In this document: one piece after another, positions 30,801 through 43,530 of the stretch
How positions within the stretch are numbered: the stretch's first letter is position 1
Layout: each line of letters starts with the position of its first letter
From: Piscicola geometra
Taxonomy: Eukaryota; Annelida; Clitellata; Hirudinida; Piscicolidae
DNA length: 64,000 nt
Assembly (NCBI GenBank): GCA_943735955.1
Contig: CALSEQ010000021.1
Span: 130,001-194,000 of the forward strand
Reading direction: 5' to 3'
Notes under the pieces: model-generated
Told to the model about the DNA's origin: nothing
The model's database searches: none
Seen by the model: only the letters and a program-made list of their open reading frames with translations
Program-made: the position numbers and the translations under genes

Positions 30801-32170
30801 TGTTGTAGTTATTATTGTAGTTGTTGTTGTTGTTTTTATTATTGTGGTTATTATTGTATTGTTGTAGTTATTATTGTAGTTGTTGTTGTTGTCGCTGTTT
30901 TTATTATTGTGGTTATTATTGTATTGTTGTAGTTATTATTGTAGTTGTTGTTGTTGTCGCTGTTTTTATTAATGTGGTTATTATTGTATTGTTGTAGTTA
31001 TTATTGTAGTTGTTGTTGTTGTTGTCGCTGTTTTTATTATTGTGGTTATTATTGTATTGTTGTAGTTATTATTGTAGTTGTTGTTGTTGTCGCTGTTTTT
31101 ATTATTGTGGTTATTATTGTATTGTTGTAGTTATTATTGTAGTTGTTGTTGTTGTCGCTGTTTTTATTATTGTGGTTATTATTGTATTTTTGTAGTTATT
31201 ATTGTAGTAGTTGTTGTTGTTTTTATTATTGTGGTTATTATTGTATTGTTGTAGTTATTATTGTAGTTGTTGTTGTTGTCGCTGTTTTTATTAATGTGGT
31301 TATTATTGTATTGTTGTAGTTATTATTGTAGTTGTTGTTGTTGTTGTCGCTGTTTTTATTATTGTGGTTATTATTGTATTGTTTTAGTTATTATTGTAGT
31401 TGTGGTTGTTGCTGTTTTTATTATTGTGGTTATTATTGTATTGTTGTAGTTATTATTGTAGTTGTTGTTGTTGTCGCTGTTTTTAGTATTGTGGTTATTA
31501 TTGAATTGTTGTAGTTATTATTGTAGTTGTTGTTGTCGCTGTTTTTATTATTGTGGTTATTATTGTATTGTTGTAGTTATTATTGTAGTTGTTTTTGTTG
31601 TCGCTGTTTTTATTATTGTGGTTATTATTGTATTGTTGTAGTTATTATTGTAGTTGTTGTTGTTGTTGTCGCTGTTTTTATTATTGTGGTTATTATTGTA
31701 TTGTTGTAGTTATTATTGTAGTTGTTGTTGTTGTCGCTGTTTTTATTATTGTGGTTATTATTGTATTGTTGTAGTTATTATTGTAGTTGTTGTTGATGTC
31801 GCTGTTTTTATTATTGTGGGTATTATTGTATTGTTGTAGTTATTATTGTAGTTGTTGTTGTTGTCGCTGTTTTTATTATTGTGGTTATTATTGTATTGTT
31901 GTAGTTATTATTGTAGTTGTTGTTGTTGTCGCTGTTTTTATTATTGTGGTTATTATTGTATTGTTGTAGTTATTATTGTAGTTGTTGTTGTTGTCGCTGT
32001 TTTTATTATTGTGGTTATTATTGTATTGTTGTAGTTATTATTGTAGTTGTTGTTGTTGTCGCTGTTTTTATTATTGTGGTTATTATTGTATTGTTGTAGT
32101 TATTATTGTAGTAGTTGTTGTTGTTTTTATTATTGTGGTTATTATTGTATTGTTGTAGTTATTATTGTAG
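24854..32170 (+). repeat. Higher-order repeat in the forward satellite, period about 3,660 bp, two copies
   Basis: Rare unit variants recur at one spacing: TGTCTCTGTT at 25431 and 29091, and the cluster of variants from 25480 to 28065 again 3,657-3,660 bases later. The copies are adjacent (about 24,854-28,514 and 28,514-32,170). Confidence 0.8.
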
Positions 32171-33854
32171 TTGTTGTTGTTGTCGCTGTTTTTATTAATG
32201 TGGTTATTATTGTATTGTTGTAGTTATTATTGTAGTTGTTGTTGTTGTTGTCGCTGTTTTTATTATTGTGGTTATTATTGTATTGTTTTAGTTATTATTG
32301 TAGTTGTGGTTGTTGCTGTTTTTATTATTGTGGTTATTATTGTATTGTTGTAGTTATTATTGTAGTTGTTGTTGTTGTCGCTGTTTTTAGTATTGTGGTT
32401 ATTATTGAATTGTTGTAGTTATTATTGTAGTTGTTGTTGTCGCTGTTTTTATTATTGTGGTTATTATTGTATTGTTGTAGTTATTATTGTAGTTGTTTTT
32501 GTTGTCGCTGTTTTTATTATTGTGGTTATTATTGTATTGTTGTAGTTATTATTGTAGTTGTTGTTGTTGTTGTCGCTTTTTTTATTATTGTGGTTATTAT
32601 TGTATTGTTGTAGTTATTATTGTAGTTGTTGTTGTTGTCGCTGTTTTTATTATTGTGGTTATTATTGTATTGTTGTAGTTATTATTGTAGTTGTTGTTGT
32701 TGTCGCTGTTTTTATTATTGTGGGTATTATTGTATTGTTGTAGTTATTATTGTAGTTGTTGTTGTTGTCGCTGTTTTTATTATTGTGGTTATTATTGTAT
32801 TGTTGTAGTTATTATTGTAGTTGTTGTTGTTGTCGCTGTTTTTATTATTGTGGTTATTATTGTATTGTTGTAGTTATTATTGTAGTTGTTGTTGTTGTTT
32901 TTATTATTGTGGTTATTATTGTATTGTTGTAGTTATTATTGTAGTTGTTGTTGTTGTCTCTGTTTTTATTATTGTGGTTATTATTGTATTGTTGTAGTTA
33001 TTATTGTATTTGTTGTTGTTGTTGTCGCTGTTTTTATTCTTGTGGTTATTATTGTATTGTTGTAGTTATTATTGTAGTTGTTGTTGTTGTTGTCGCTGTT
33101 TTTATTATTGTGGTTATTATTGTATTGTTGTAGTTATTATTGTAGTTGTTGTTGTCGCTGTTTTTATTATTGTGGTTATTATTGTATTGTTGTAGTTATT
33201 ATTGTAGTTGTTGTTGTTGTCGCTGTTTTTATTATTGTGGTTATTATTGTATTGTTGTAGTTATTATTGTAGTTGTTGTTGTTGTATCTGTTTTTATTAT
33301 TGTGGTTATTATTGTATTGTTGTAGTTATTATTGTAGTAGTTGTTGTTGTTTTTATTATTGTGGTTATTATTGTATTGTTGTAGTTATTATTGTAGTTGT
33401 TGTTGTTGTCGCTGTTTTTATTAATGTGGTTATTATTGTATTGTTGTAGTTATTATTGTAGTTGTTGTTGTTGTTGTCGCTGTTTTTATTATTGTGGTTA
33501 TTATTGTATTGTTTTAGTTATTATTGTAGTTGTGGTTGTTGCTGTTTTTATTATTGTGGTTATTATTGTATTGTTGTAGTTATTATTGTAGTTGTTGTTG
33601 TTGTCGCTGTTTTTATTATTGTGGTTATTATTGAATTGTTGTAGTTATTATTGTAGTTGTTGTTGTTGTTGTCGCTGTTTTTATTATTGTGGTTATTATT
33701 GTATTGTTGTAGTTATTATTGTAGTTGTTTTTGTTGTCGCTGTTTTTATTATTGTGGTTATTATTGTATTGTTGTAGTTATTATTGTAGTTGTTGTTGTT
33801 GTTGTCGCTGTTTTTATTATTGTGGTTATTATTGTATTGTTGTAGTTATTATTG

Positions 33855-36800
33855 TAGTTGTTGTTGTTGTCGCTGTTTTTATTATTGTGGTTATTATTGT
33901 ATTGTTGTAGTTATTATTGTAGTAGTTGTTGTTGTCGCTGTTTTTATTATTGTGGTTATTATTGTATTGTTGTAGTTATTATTGTAGTTGTTGTTGTTGT
34001 CGCTGTTTTTATTATTGTGGTTATTATTGTATTGTTGTAGTTATTATTGTAGTTGTTGTTGTTGTCGCTGTTTTTATTATTGTGGTTATTATTGTATTGT
34101 TGTAGTTATTATTGTAGTTGTTGTTGTTGTCGCTGTTTTTATTATTGTGGTTATTATTGTATTCTTGTAGTTATTATTGTAGTTGTTGTTGTTGTTTTTA
34201 TTATTGTGGTTATTATTGTATTGTTGTAGTTATTATTGTAGTTGTTGTTGTTGTTTTTATTATTGTGGTTATTATTGTATTGTTGTAGTTATTATTGTAG
34301 TTGTTGTTGTTGTCTCTGTTTTTATTATTGTGGTTATTATTGTATTGTTGTAGTTATTATTGTATTTGTTGTTGTTGTTGTCGCTGTTTTTATTCTTGTG
34401 GTTATTATTGTATTGTTGTAGTTATTATTGTAGTTGTTGTTGTTGTTGTCGCTGTTTTTATTATTGTGGTTATTATTCTATTGTTGTAGTTATTATTGTA
34501 GTTGTTGTTGTCGCTGTTTTTATTATTGGGGTTATTATTGTATTGTTGTAGTTATTATTGTAGTTGTTGTTGTTGTCGCTGTTTTTATTATTGTGGTTAT
34601 TATTGTATTGTTGTAGTTATTATTGTAGTTGTTGTTGTTGTATCTATTTTTATTATTGTGGTTATTATTGTATTGTTGTAGTTATTATTGTCGTAGTTGT
34701 TGTTTTTTTTATTATTGTGGTTATTATTGTATTGTTGTAGTTATTATTGTAGTTGTTGTTGTTGTCGCTGTTTTTATTAATGTGGTTATTATTGTATTGT
34801 TGTAGTTATTATTGTAGTTGTTGTTGTTGTTGTCGCTGTTTTTATTATTGTGGTTATTATTGTATTGTTTTAGTTATTATTGTAGTTGTGGTTGTTGCTG
34901 TTTTTATTATTGTGGTTATTATTGTATTGTTGTAGTTATTATTGTAGTTGTTGTTGTTGTCGCTGTTTTTAGTATTGTGGTTATTATTGAATTGTTGTAG
35001 TTATTATTGTAGTTGTTGTTGTCGCTGTTTTTATTATTGTGGTTATTATTGTATTGTTGTAGTTATTATTGTAGTTGTTTTTGTTGTCGCTGTTTTTATT
35101 ATTGTGGTTATTATTGTATTGTTGTAGTTATTATTGTAGTTGTTGTTGTTGTTGTCGCTGTTTTTATTATTGTGGTTATTATTGTATTGTTGTAGTTATT
35201 ATTGTAGTTGTTGTTGTTGTCGCTGTTTTTATTATTGTGGTTATTATTGTATTGTTGTAGTTATTATTGTAGTTGTTGTTGTTGTCGCTGTTTTTATTAT
35301 TGTGGGTATTATTGTATTGTTGTAGTTATTATTGTAGTTGTTGTTGTTGTCGCTGTTTTTATTATTGTGGTTATTATTGTATTGTTGTAGTTATTATTGT
35401 AGTTGTTGTTGTTGTCGCTGTTTCTATTATTGTGGTTATTATTGTATTGTTGTAGTTATTATTGTAGTTGTTGTTGTTGTCGCTATTTTTATTATTGTGG
35501 TTATTATTGTATTGTTGTAGTAATTATTGTAGTAGTTGTTGTTGTTGTCGCTGTTTTTATTATTGTGGTTATTATTGTATTGTTGTAGTTATTATTGTAG
35601 TTGTTGTTGTTGTTGTCGCTGTTTTTATTATTGTGGTTATTATTGTATTGTTGTAGTTATTATTGTAGTTGTTGTTGTTGTCGCTGTTTTTATTATTGTG
35701 GTTATTATTGTAGTGTTGTAGTTATCATTGTAGTTGTTGTTGTTGTCGCTGTTTTTATTATTGTGGTTATTATTGAATTGTTGTAGTTATTATTGTAGTT
35801 GTTGTTGTTGTTGTCGCTGTTTTTATTAGTGTGGTTATTATTGTATTGTTGTAGTTATTATTCTAGTTGTTTTTGTTGTCGCTGTTTTTATTATTGTGGT
35901 TATTTTTGTATTGTTGTAGTTATTATTGTAGTTGTTGTTGTTGTCGCTGTTTTTATTATTGTGGTTATTATTGTATTGTTGTAGTTATTATTGTAGTTGT
36001 TGTTGTTGTTGTCGCTGTTTTTATTATTGTGGTTATTATTGTATTGTTGTAGTTATTATTGTAGTTGTTGTTGCTGTTGTCGCTGTTTTTATTATTGTGG
36101 TTATTATTGTATTGTTGTAGTTATTATTGTAGTTGTTGTTGTTGTCGCTGTTTTTATTATTGTGGTTATTATTGTATTGTTTTAGTTATTATTGTAGTTG
36201 TGGTTGTTGCTGTTTTTATTATTGTGGTTATTATTGTATTGTTGTAGTTATTATTGTAGTTGTTGTTGTTGTCGCTGTTTTTAGTATTGTGGTTATTATT
36301 GAATTGTTGTAGTTATTATTGTAGTTGTTGTTGTCGCTGTTTTTATTATTGTGGTTATTATTGTATTGTTGTAGTTATTATTGTAGTTGTTTTTGTTGTC
36401 GCTGTTTTTATTATTGTGGTTATTATTGTATTGTTGTAGTTATTATTGTAGTTGTTGTTGTTGTTGTCGCTGTTTTTATTATTGTGGTTATTATTGTATT
36501 GTTGTAGTTATTATTGTAGTTGTTGTTGTTGTCGCTGTTTTTATTATTGTGGTTATTATTGTATTGTTGTAGTTATTATTGTAGTTGTTGTTGTTGTCGC
36601 TGTTTTTATTATTGTGGGTATTATTGTATTGTTGTAGTTATTATTGTAGTTGTTGTTGTTGTCGCTGTTTTTATTATTGTGGTTATTATTGTATTGTTGT
36701 AGTTATTATTGTAGTTGTTGTTGTTGTCGCTGTTTCTATTATTGTGGTTATTATTGTATTGTTGTAGTTATTATTGTAGTTGTTGTTGTTGTAGCTGTTT

Positions 36801-39800
36801 TTATTATTGTGGTTATTATTGTATTGTTGTAGTAATTATTGTAGTAGTTGTTGTTGTTGTCGCTGTTTTTATTATTGTGGTTATTATTGTATTGTTGTAG
36901 TTATTATTGTAGTTGTTGTTGTTGTTGTCGCTGTTTTTATTATTGTGGTTATTATTGTATTGTTGTAGTTATTATTGTAGTTGTTGTTGTTGTCGCTGTT
37001 TTTATTATTGTGGTTATTATTGTATTGTTGTAGTTATCATTGTAGTTGTTGTTGTTGTCGCTGTTTTTATTATTGTGGTTATTATTGAATTGTTGTAGTT
37101 ATTATTGTAGTTGTTGTTGTTGTTGTCGCTGTTTTTATTAGTGTGGTTATTATTGTATTGTTGTAGTTATTATTGTAGTTGTTTTTGTTGTCGCTGTTTT
37201 TATTATTGTGGTTATTTTTGTATTGTTGTAGTTATTATTGTAGTTGTTGTTGTTGTCGCTGTTTTTATTATTGTGGTTATTATTGTATTGTTGTAGTTAT
37301 TATTGTAGTTGTTGTTGTTGTTGTCGCTGTTTTTATTATTGTGGTTATTATTGTATTGTTGTAGTTATTATTGTAGTTGTTGTTGCTGTTGTCGCTGTTT
37401 TTATTATTGTGGTTATTATTGTATTGTTGTAGTTATTATTGTAGTTGTTGTTGTTGTCGCTGTTTTTATTATTGTGGTTATTATTGAATTGTTGTAGTTA
37501 TTATTGTAGTTGTTGTTGTTGTTGTCGCTGTTTTTATTATTGTGGTTATTATTGAATTGTTGTAGTTATTATTGTAGTTGTTGTTGTTGTTGTCGCTGTT
37601 TTTATTAGTGTGGTTATTATTGTATTGTTGTAGTTATTATTCTAGTTGTTTTTGTTGTCGCTGTTTTTATTATTGTGGTTATTTTTGTATTGTTGTAGTT
37701 ATTATTGTAGTTGTTGTTGTTGTCGCTGTTTTTATTATTGTGGTTATTATTGTATTGTTGTAGTTATTATTGTAGTTGTTGTTGTTGTTGTCGCTGTTTT
37801 TATTATTGTGGTTATTATTGTATTGTTGTAGTTATTATTGTAGTTGTTGTTGCTGTTGTCGCTGTTTTTATTATTGTGGTTATTATTGTATTGTTGTAGT
37901 TATTATTGTAGTTGTTGTTGTTGTCGCTGTTTTTATTATTGTGGTTATTATTGTATTGTTTTAGTTATTATTGTAGTTGTGGTTGTTGCTGTTTTTATTA
38001 TTGTGGTTATTATTGTATTGTTGTAGTTATTATTGTAGTTGTTGTTGTTGTCGCTGTTTTTAGTATTGTGGTTATTATTGAATTGTTGTAGTTATTATTG
38101 TAGTTGTTGTTGTCGCTGTTTTTATTATTGTGGTTATTATTGTATTGTTGTAGTTATTATTGTAGTTGTTTTTGTTGTCGCTGTTTTTATTATTGTGGTT
38201 ATTATTGTATTGTTGTAGTTATTATTGTAGTTGTTGTTGTTGTTGTCGCTGTTTTTATTATTGTGGTTATTATTGTATTGTTGTAGTTATTATTGTAGTT
38301 GTTGTTGTTGTCGCTGTTTTTATTATTGTGGTTATTATTGTATTGTTGTAGTTATTATTGTAGTTGTTGTTGTTGTCGCTGTTTTTATTATTGTGGGTAT
38401 TATTGTATTGTTGTAGTTATTATTGTAGTTGTTGTTGTTGTCGCTGTTTTTATTATTGTGGTTATTATTGTATTGTTGTAGTTATTATTGTAGTTGTTGT
38501 TGTTGTCGCTGTTTCTATTATTGTGGTTATTATTGTATTGTTGTAGTTATTATTGTAGTTGTTGTTGTTGTAGCTGTTTTTATTATTGTGGTTATTATTG
38601 TATTGTTGTAGTAATTATTGTAGTAGTTGTTGTTGTTGTCGCTGTTTTTATTATTGTGGTTATTATTGTATTGTTGTAGTTATTATTGTAGTTGTTGTTG
38701 TTGTTGTCGCTGTTTTTATTATTGTGGTTATTATTGTATTGTTGTAGTTATTATTGTAGTTGTTGTTGTTGTCGCTGTTTTTATTATTGTGGTTATTATT
38801 GTATTGTTGTAGTTATCATTGTAGTTGTTGTTGTTGTCGCTGTTTTTATTATTGTGGTTATTATTGAATTGTTGTAGTTATTATTGTAGTTGTTGTTGTT
38901 GTTGTCGCTGTTTTTATTAGTGTGGTTATTATTGTATTGTTGTAGTTATTATTGTAGTTGTTTTTGTTGTCGCTGTTTTTATTATTGTGGTTATTTTTGT
39001 ATTGTTGTAGTTATTATTGTAGTTGTTGTTGTTGTCGCTGTTTTTATTATTGTGGTTATTATTGTATTGTTGTAGTTATTATTGTAGTTGTTGTTGTTGT
39101 TGTCGCTGTTTTTATTATTGTGGTTATTATTGTATTGTTGTAGTTATTATTGTAGTTGTTGTTGCTGTTGTCGCTGTTTTTATTATTGTGGTTATTATTG
39201 TATTGTTGTAGTTATTATTGTAGTTGTTGTTGTTGTCGCTGTTTTTATTATTGTGGTTATTATTGAATTGTTGTAGTTATTATTGTAGTTGTTGTTGTTG
39301 TTGTCGCTGTTTTTATTAGTGTGGTTATTATTGTATTGTTGTAGTTATTATTGTAGTTGTTTTTGTTGTCGCTGTTTTTATTATTGTGGTTATTATTGTA
39401 TTGTTGTAGTTATTATTGTAGTGGTTGTTGTTGTCGCTGTTTTTTGTTATTGTGGTTTTTATTGTATTGTTGTAGTTATTATTGTAGTTGTTGTTGTTGT
39501 CGCTGTTTTTATTATTGTGGTTATTATTGTATTGTTGTAGTTATTATTGTAGTTGTTGTTGCTGTTGTCGCTGTTTTTATTATTGTGGTTATTATTGTAT
39601 TGTTGTAGTTATTATTGTAGTTGTTGTTGTTGTCGCTGTTTTTATTATTGTGGTTATTATTGTATTGTTGTAGTTATTAATGTAGTTCTTGTTGTTGTCG
39701 CTGTTTTTATTATTGTGGTTTTTATTGTATTGTTGTAGTTATTATTGTAGTTGTTGTTGTTGTCGCTGTTTTTATTATTGTGGTTATTATTGTATTGTTG

Positions 39801-42800
39801 TAGGTATTATTGTAGTTGTTGTTGTTGTCGCTGTTTTTATTATTGTGGTTATTATTGTATTGTTGAAGTTATTATTGTAGTTGTTGTTGTTGTCGCTGTT
39901 TTTATTATTGTGGTTATTATTGTATTGTTGTAGTTATTATTGTAGTAGTTGTTGTTGTCGCTGTTTTTATTATTGTGGTTATTATTGTATTGTTGTAGTT
40001 ATTATTGTAGTTGTTGTTGTTGTCGCTGTTTTTATTATTGTGGTTATTATTGTATTGTTGTAGTTATTATTGTAGTTGTTGTTGTTGTCGCTGTTTTTAT
40101 TATTGTGGTTATTATTGTATTGTTGTAGTTATTATTGTAGTTGTTGTTGTTGTCGCTGTTTTTATTATTGTGGTTATTATTGTATTCTTGTAGTTATTAT
40201 TGTAGTTGTTGTTGTTGTTTTTATTATTGTGGTTATTATTGTATTGTTGTAGTTATTATTGTAGTTGTTGTTGTTGTTTTTATTATTGTGGTTATTATTG
40301 TATTGTTGTAGTTATTATTGTAGTTGTTGTTGTTGTCTCTGTTTTTATTATTGTGGTTATTATTGTATTGTTGTAGTTATTATTGTATTTGTTGTTGTTG
40401 TTGTCGCTGTTTTTATTCTTGTGGTTATTATTGTATTGTTGTAGTTATTATTGTAGTTGTTGTTGTTGTTGTCGCTGTTTTTATTATTGTGGTTATTATT
40501 GTATTGTTGTAGTTATTATTGTAGTTGTTGTTGTCGCTGTTTTTATTATTGGGGTTATTATTGTATTGTTGTAGTTATTATTGTAGTTGTTGTTGTTGTC
40601 GCTGTTTTTATTATTGTGGTTATTATTGTATTGTTGTAGTTATTATTGTAGTTGTTGTTGTTGTATCTATTTTTATTATTGTGGTTATTATTGTATTGTT
40701 GTAGTTATTATTGTCGTAGTTGTTGTTTTTTTTATTATTGTGGTTATTATTGTATTGTTGTAGTTATTATTGTAGTTGTTGTTGTTGTCGCTGTTTTTAT
40801 TAATGTGGTTATTATTGTATTGTTGTAGTTATTATTGTAGTTGTTGTTGTTGTTGTCGCTGTTTTTATTATTGTGGTTATTATTGTATTGTTTTAGTTAT
40901 TATTGTAGTTGTGGTTGTTGCTGTTTTTATTATTGTGGTTATTATTGTATTGTTGTAGTTATTATTGTAGTTGTTGTTGTTGTCGCTGTTTTTAGTATTG
41001 TGGTTATTATTGAATTGTTGTAGTTATTATTGTAGTTGTTGTTGTCGCTGTTTTTATTATTGTGGTTATTATTGTATTGTTGTAGTTATTATTGTAGTTG
41101 TTTTTGTTGTCGCTGTTTTTATTATTGTGGTTATTATTGTATTGTTGTAGTTATTATTGTAGTTGTTGTTGTTGTTGTCGCTGTTTTTATTATTGTGGTT
41201 ATTATTGTATTGTTGTAGTTATTATTGTAGTTGTTGTTGTTGTCGCTGTTTTTATTATTGTGGTTATTATTGTATTGTTGTAGTTATTATTGTAGTTGTT
41301 GTTGTTGTCGCTGTTTTTATTATTGTGGGTATTATTGTATTGTTGTAGTTATTATTGTAGTTGTTGTTGTTGTCGCTGTTTTTATTATTGTGATTATTAT
41401 TGTATTGTTGTAGTTATTATTGTAGTTGTTGTTGTTGTCGCTGTTTCTATTATTGTGGTTATTATTGTATTGTTGTAGTTATTATTGTAGTTGTTGTTGT
41501 TGTCGCTATTTTTATTATTGTGGTTATTATTGTATTGTTGTAGTAATTATTGTAGTAGTTGTTGTTGTTGTCGCTGTTTTTATTATTGTGGTTATTATTG
41601 TATTGTTGTAGTTATTATTGTAGTTGTTGTTGTTGTTGTCGCTGTTTTTATTATTGTGGTTATTATTGTATTGTTGTAGTTATTATTGTAGTTGTTGTTG
41701 TTGTCGCTGTTTTTATTATTGTGGTTATTATTGTAGTGTTGTAGTTATCATTGTAGTTGTTGTTGTTGTCGCTGTTTTTATTATTGTGGTTATTATTGAA
41801 TTGTTGTAGTTATTATTGTAGTTGTTGTTGTTGTTGTCGCTGTTTTTATTAGTGTGGTTATTATTGTATTGTTGTAGTTATTATTCTAGTTGTTTTTGTT
41901 GTCGCTGTTTTTATTATTGTGGTTATTTTTGTATTGTTGTAGTTATTATTGTAGTTGTTGTTGTTGTCGCTGTTTTTATTATTGTGGTTATTATTGTATT
42001 GTTGTAGTTATTATTGTAGTTGTTGTTGTTGTTGTCGCTGTTTTTATTATTGTGGTTATTATTGTATTGTTGTAGTTATTATTGTAGTTGTTGTTGCTGT
42101 TGTCGCTGTTTTTATTATTGTGGTTATTATTGTATTGTTGTAGTTATTATTGTAGTTGTTGTTGTTGTCGCTGTTTTTATTATTGTGGTTATTATTGTAT
42201 TGTTTTAGTTATTATTGTAGTTGTGGTTGTTGCTGTTTTTATTATTGTGGTTATTATTGTATTGTTGTAGTTATTATTGTAGTTGTTGTTGTTGTCGCTG
42301 TTTTTAGTATTGTGGTTATTATTGAATTGTTGTAGTTATTATTGTAGTTGTTGTTGTCGCTGTTTTTATTATTGTGGTTATTATTGTATTGTTGTAGTTA
42401 TTATTGTAGTTGTTTTTGTTGTCGCTGTTTTTATTATTGTGGTTATTATTGTATTGTTGTAGTTATTATTGTAGTTGTTGTTGTTGTTGTCGCTGTTTTT
42501 ATTATTGTGGTTATTATTGTATTGTTGTAGTTATTATTGTAGTTGTTGTTGTTGTCGCTGTTTTTATTATTGTGGTTATTATTGTATTGTTGTAGTTATT
42601 ATTGTAGTTGTTGTTGTTGTCGCTGTTTTTATTATTGTGGGTATTATTGTATTGTTGTAGTTATTATTGTAGTTGTTGTTGTTGTCGCTGTTTTTATTAT
42701 TGTGGTTATTATTGTATTGTTGTAGTTATTATTGTAGTTGTTGTTGTTGTCGCTGTTTCTATTATTGTGGTTATTATTGTATTGTTGTAGTTATTATTGT

Positions 42801-43530
42801 AGTTGTTGTTGTTGTAGCTGTTTTTATTATTGTGGTTATTATTGTATTGTTGTAGTAATTATTGTAGTAGTTGTTGTTGTTGTCGCTGTTTTTATTATTG
42901 TGGTTATTATTGTATTGTTGTAGTTATTATTGTAGTTGTTGTTGTTGTTGTCGCTGTTTTTATTATTGTGGTTATTATTGTATTGTTGTAGTTATTATTG
43001 TAGTTGTTGTTGTTGTCGCTGTTTTTATTATTGTGGTTATTATTGTATTGTTGTAGTTATCATTGTAGTTGTTGTTGTTGTCGCTGTTTTTATTATTGTG
43101 GTTATTATTGAATTGTTGTAGTTATTATTGTAGTTGTTGTTGTTGTTGTCGCTGTTTTTATTAGTGTGGTTATTATTGTATTGTTGTAGTTATTATTGTA
43201 GTTGTTTTTGTTGTCGCTGTTTTTATTATTGTGGTTATTTTTGTATTGTTGTAGTTATTATTGTAGTTGTTGTTGTTGTCGCTGTTTTTATTATTGTGGT
43301 TATTATTGTATTGTTGTAGTTATTATTGTAGTTGTTGTTGTTGTTGTCGCTGTTTTTATTATTGTGGTTATTATTGTATTGTTGTGGTTATTATTGTAGT
43401 TGTTGTTGCTGTTGTCGCTGTTTTTATTATTGTGGTTATTATTGTATTGTTGTAGTTATTATTGTAGTTGTTGTTGTTGTCGCTGTTTTTATTATTGTGG
43501 TTATTATTGAATTGTTGTAGTTATTATTGT
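33855..43530 (+). repeat. Second duplicated block in the forward satellite, offset 6,023 bp
   Basis: About 3.65 kb at 33,855-37,510 recurs at 39,880-43,530 (for example TGTCTCTG at 34311 and 40334). Smaller shifts of 1,312, 1,384 and 1,779 bp are nested inside or beside it, so several rounds of unequal exchange occurred. Confidence 0.7.
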
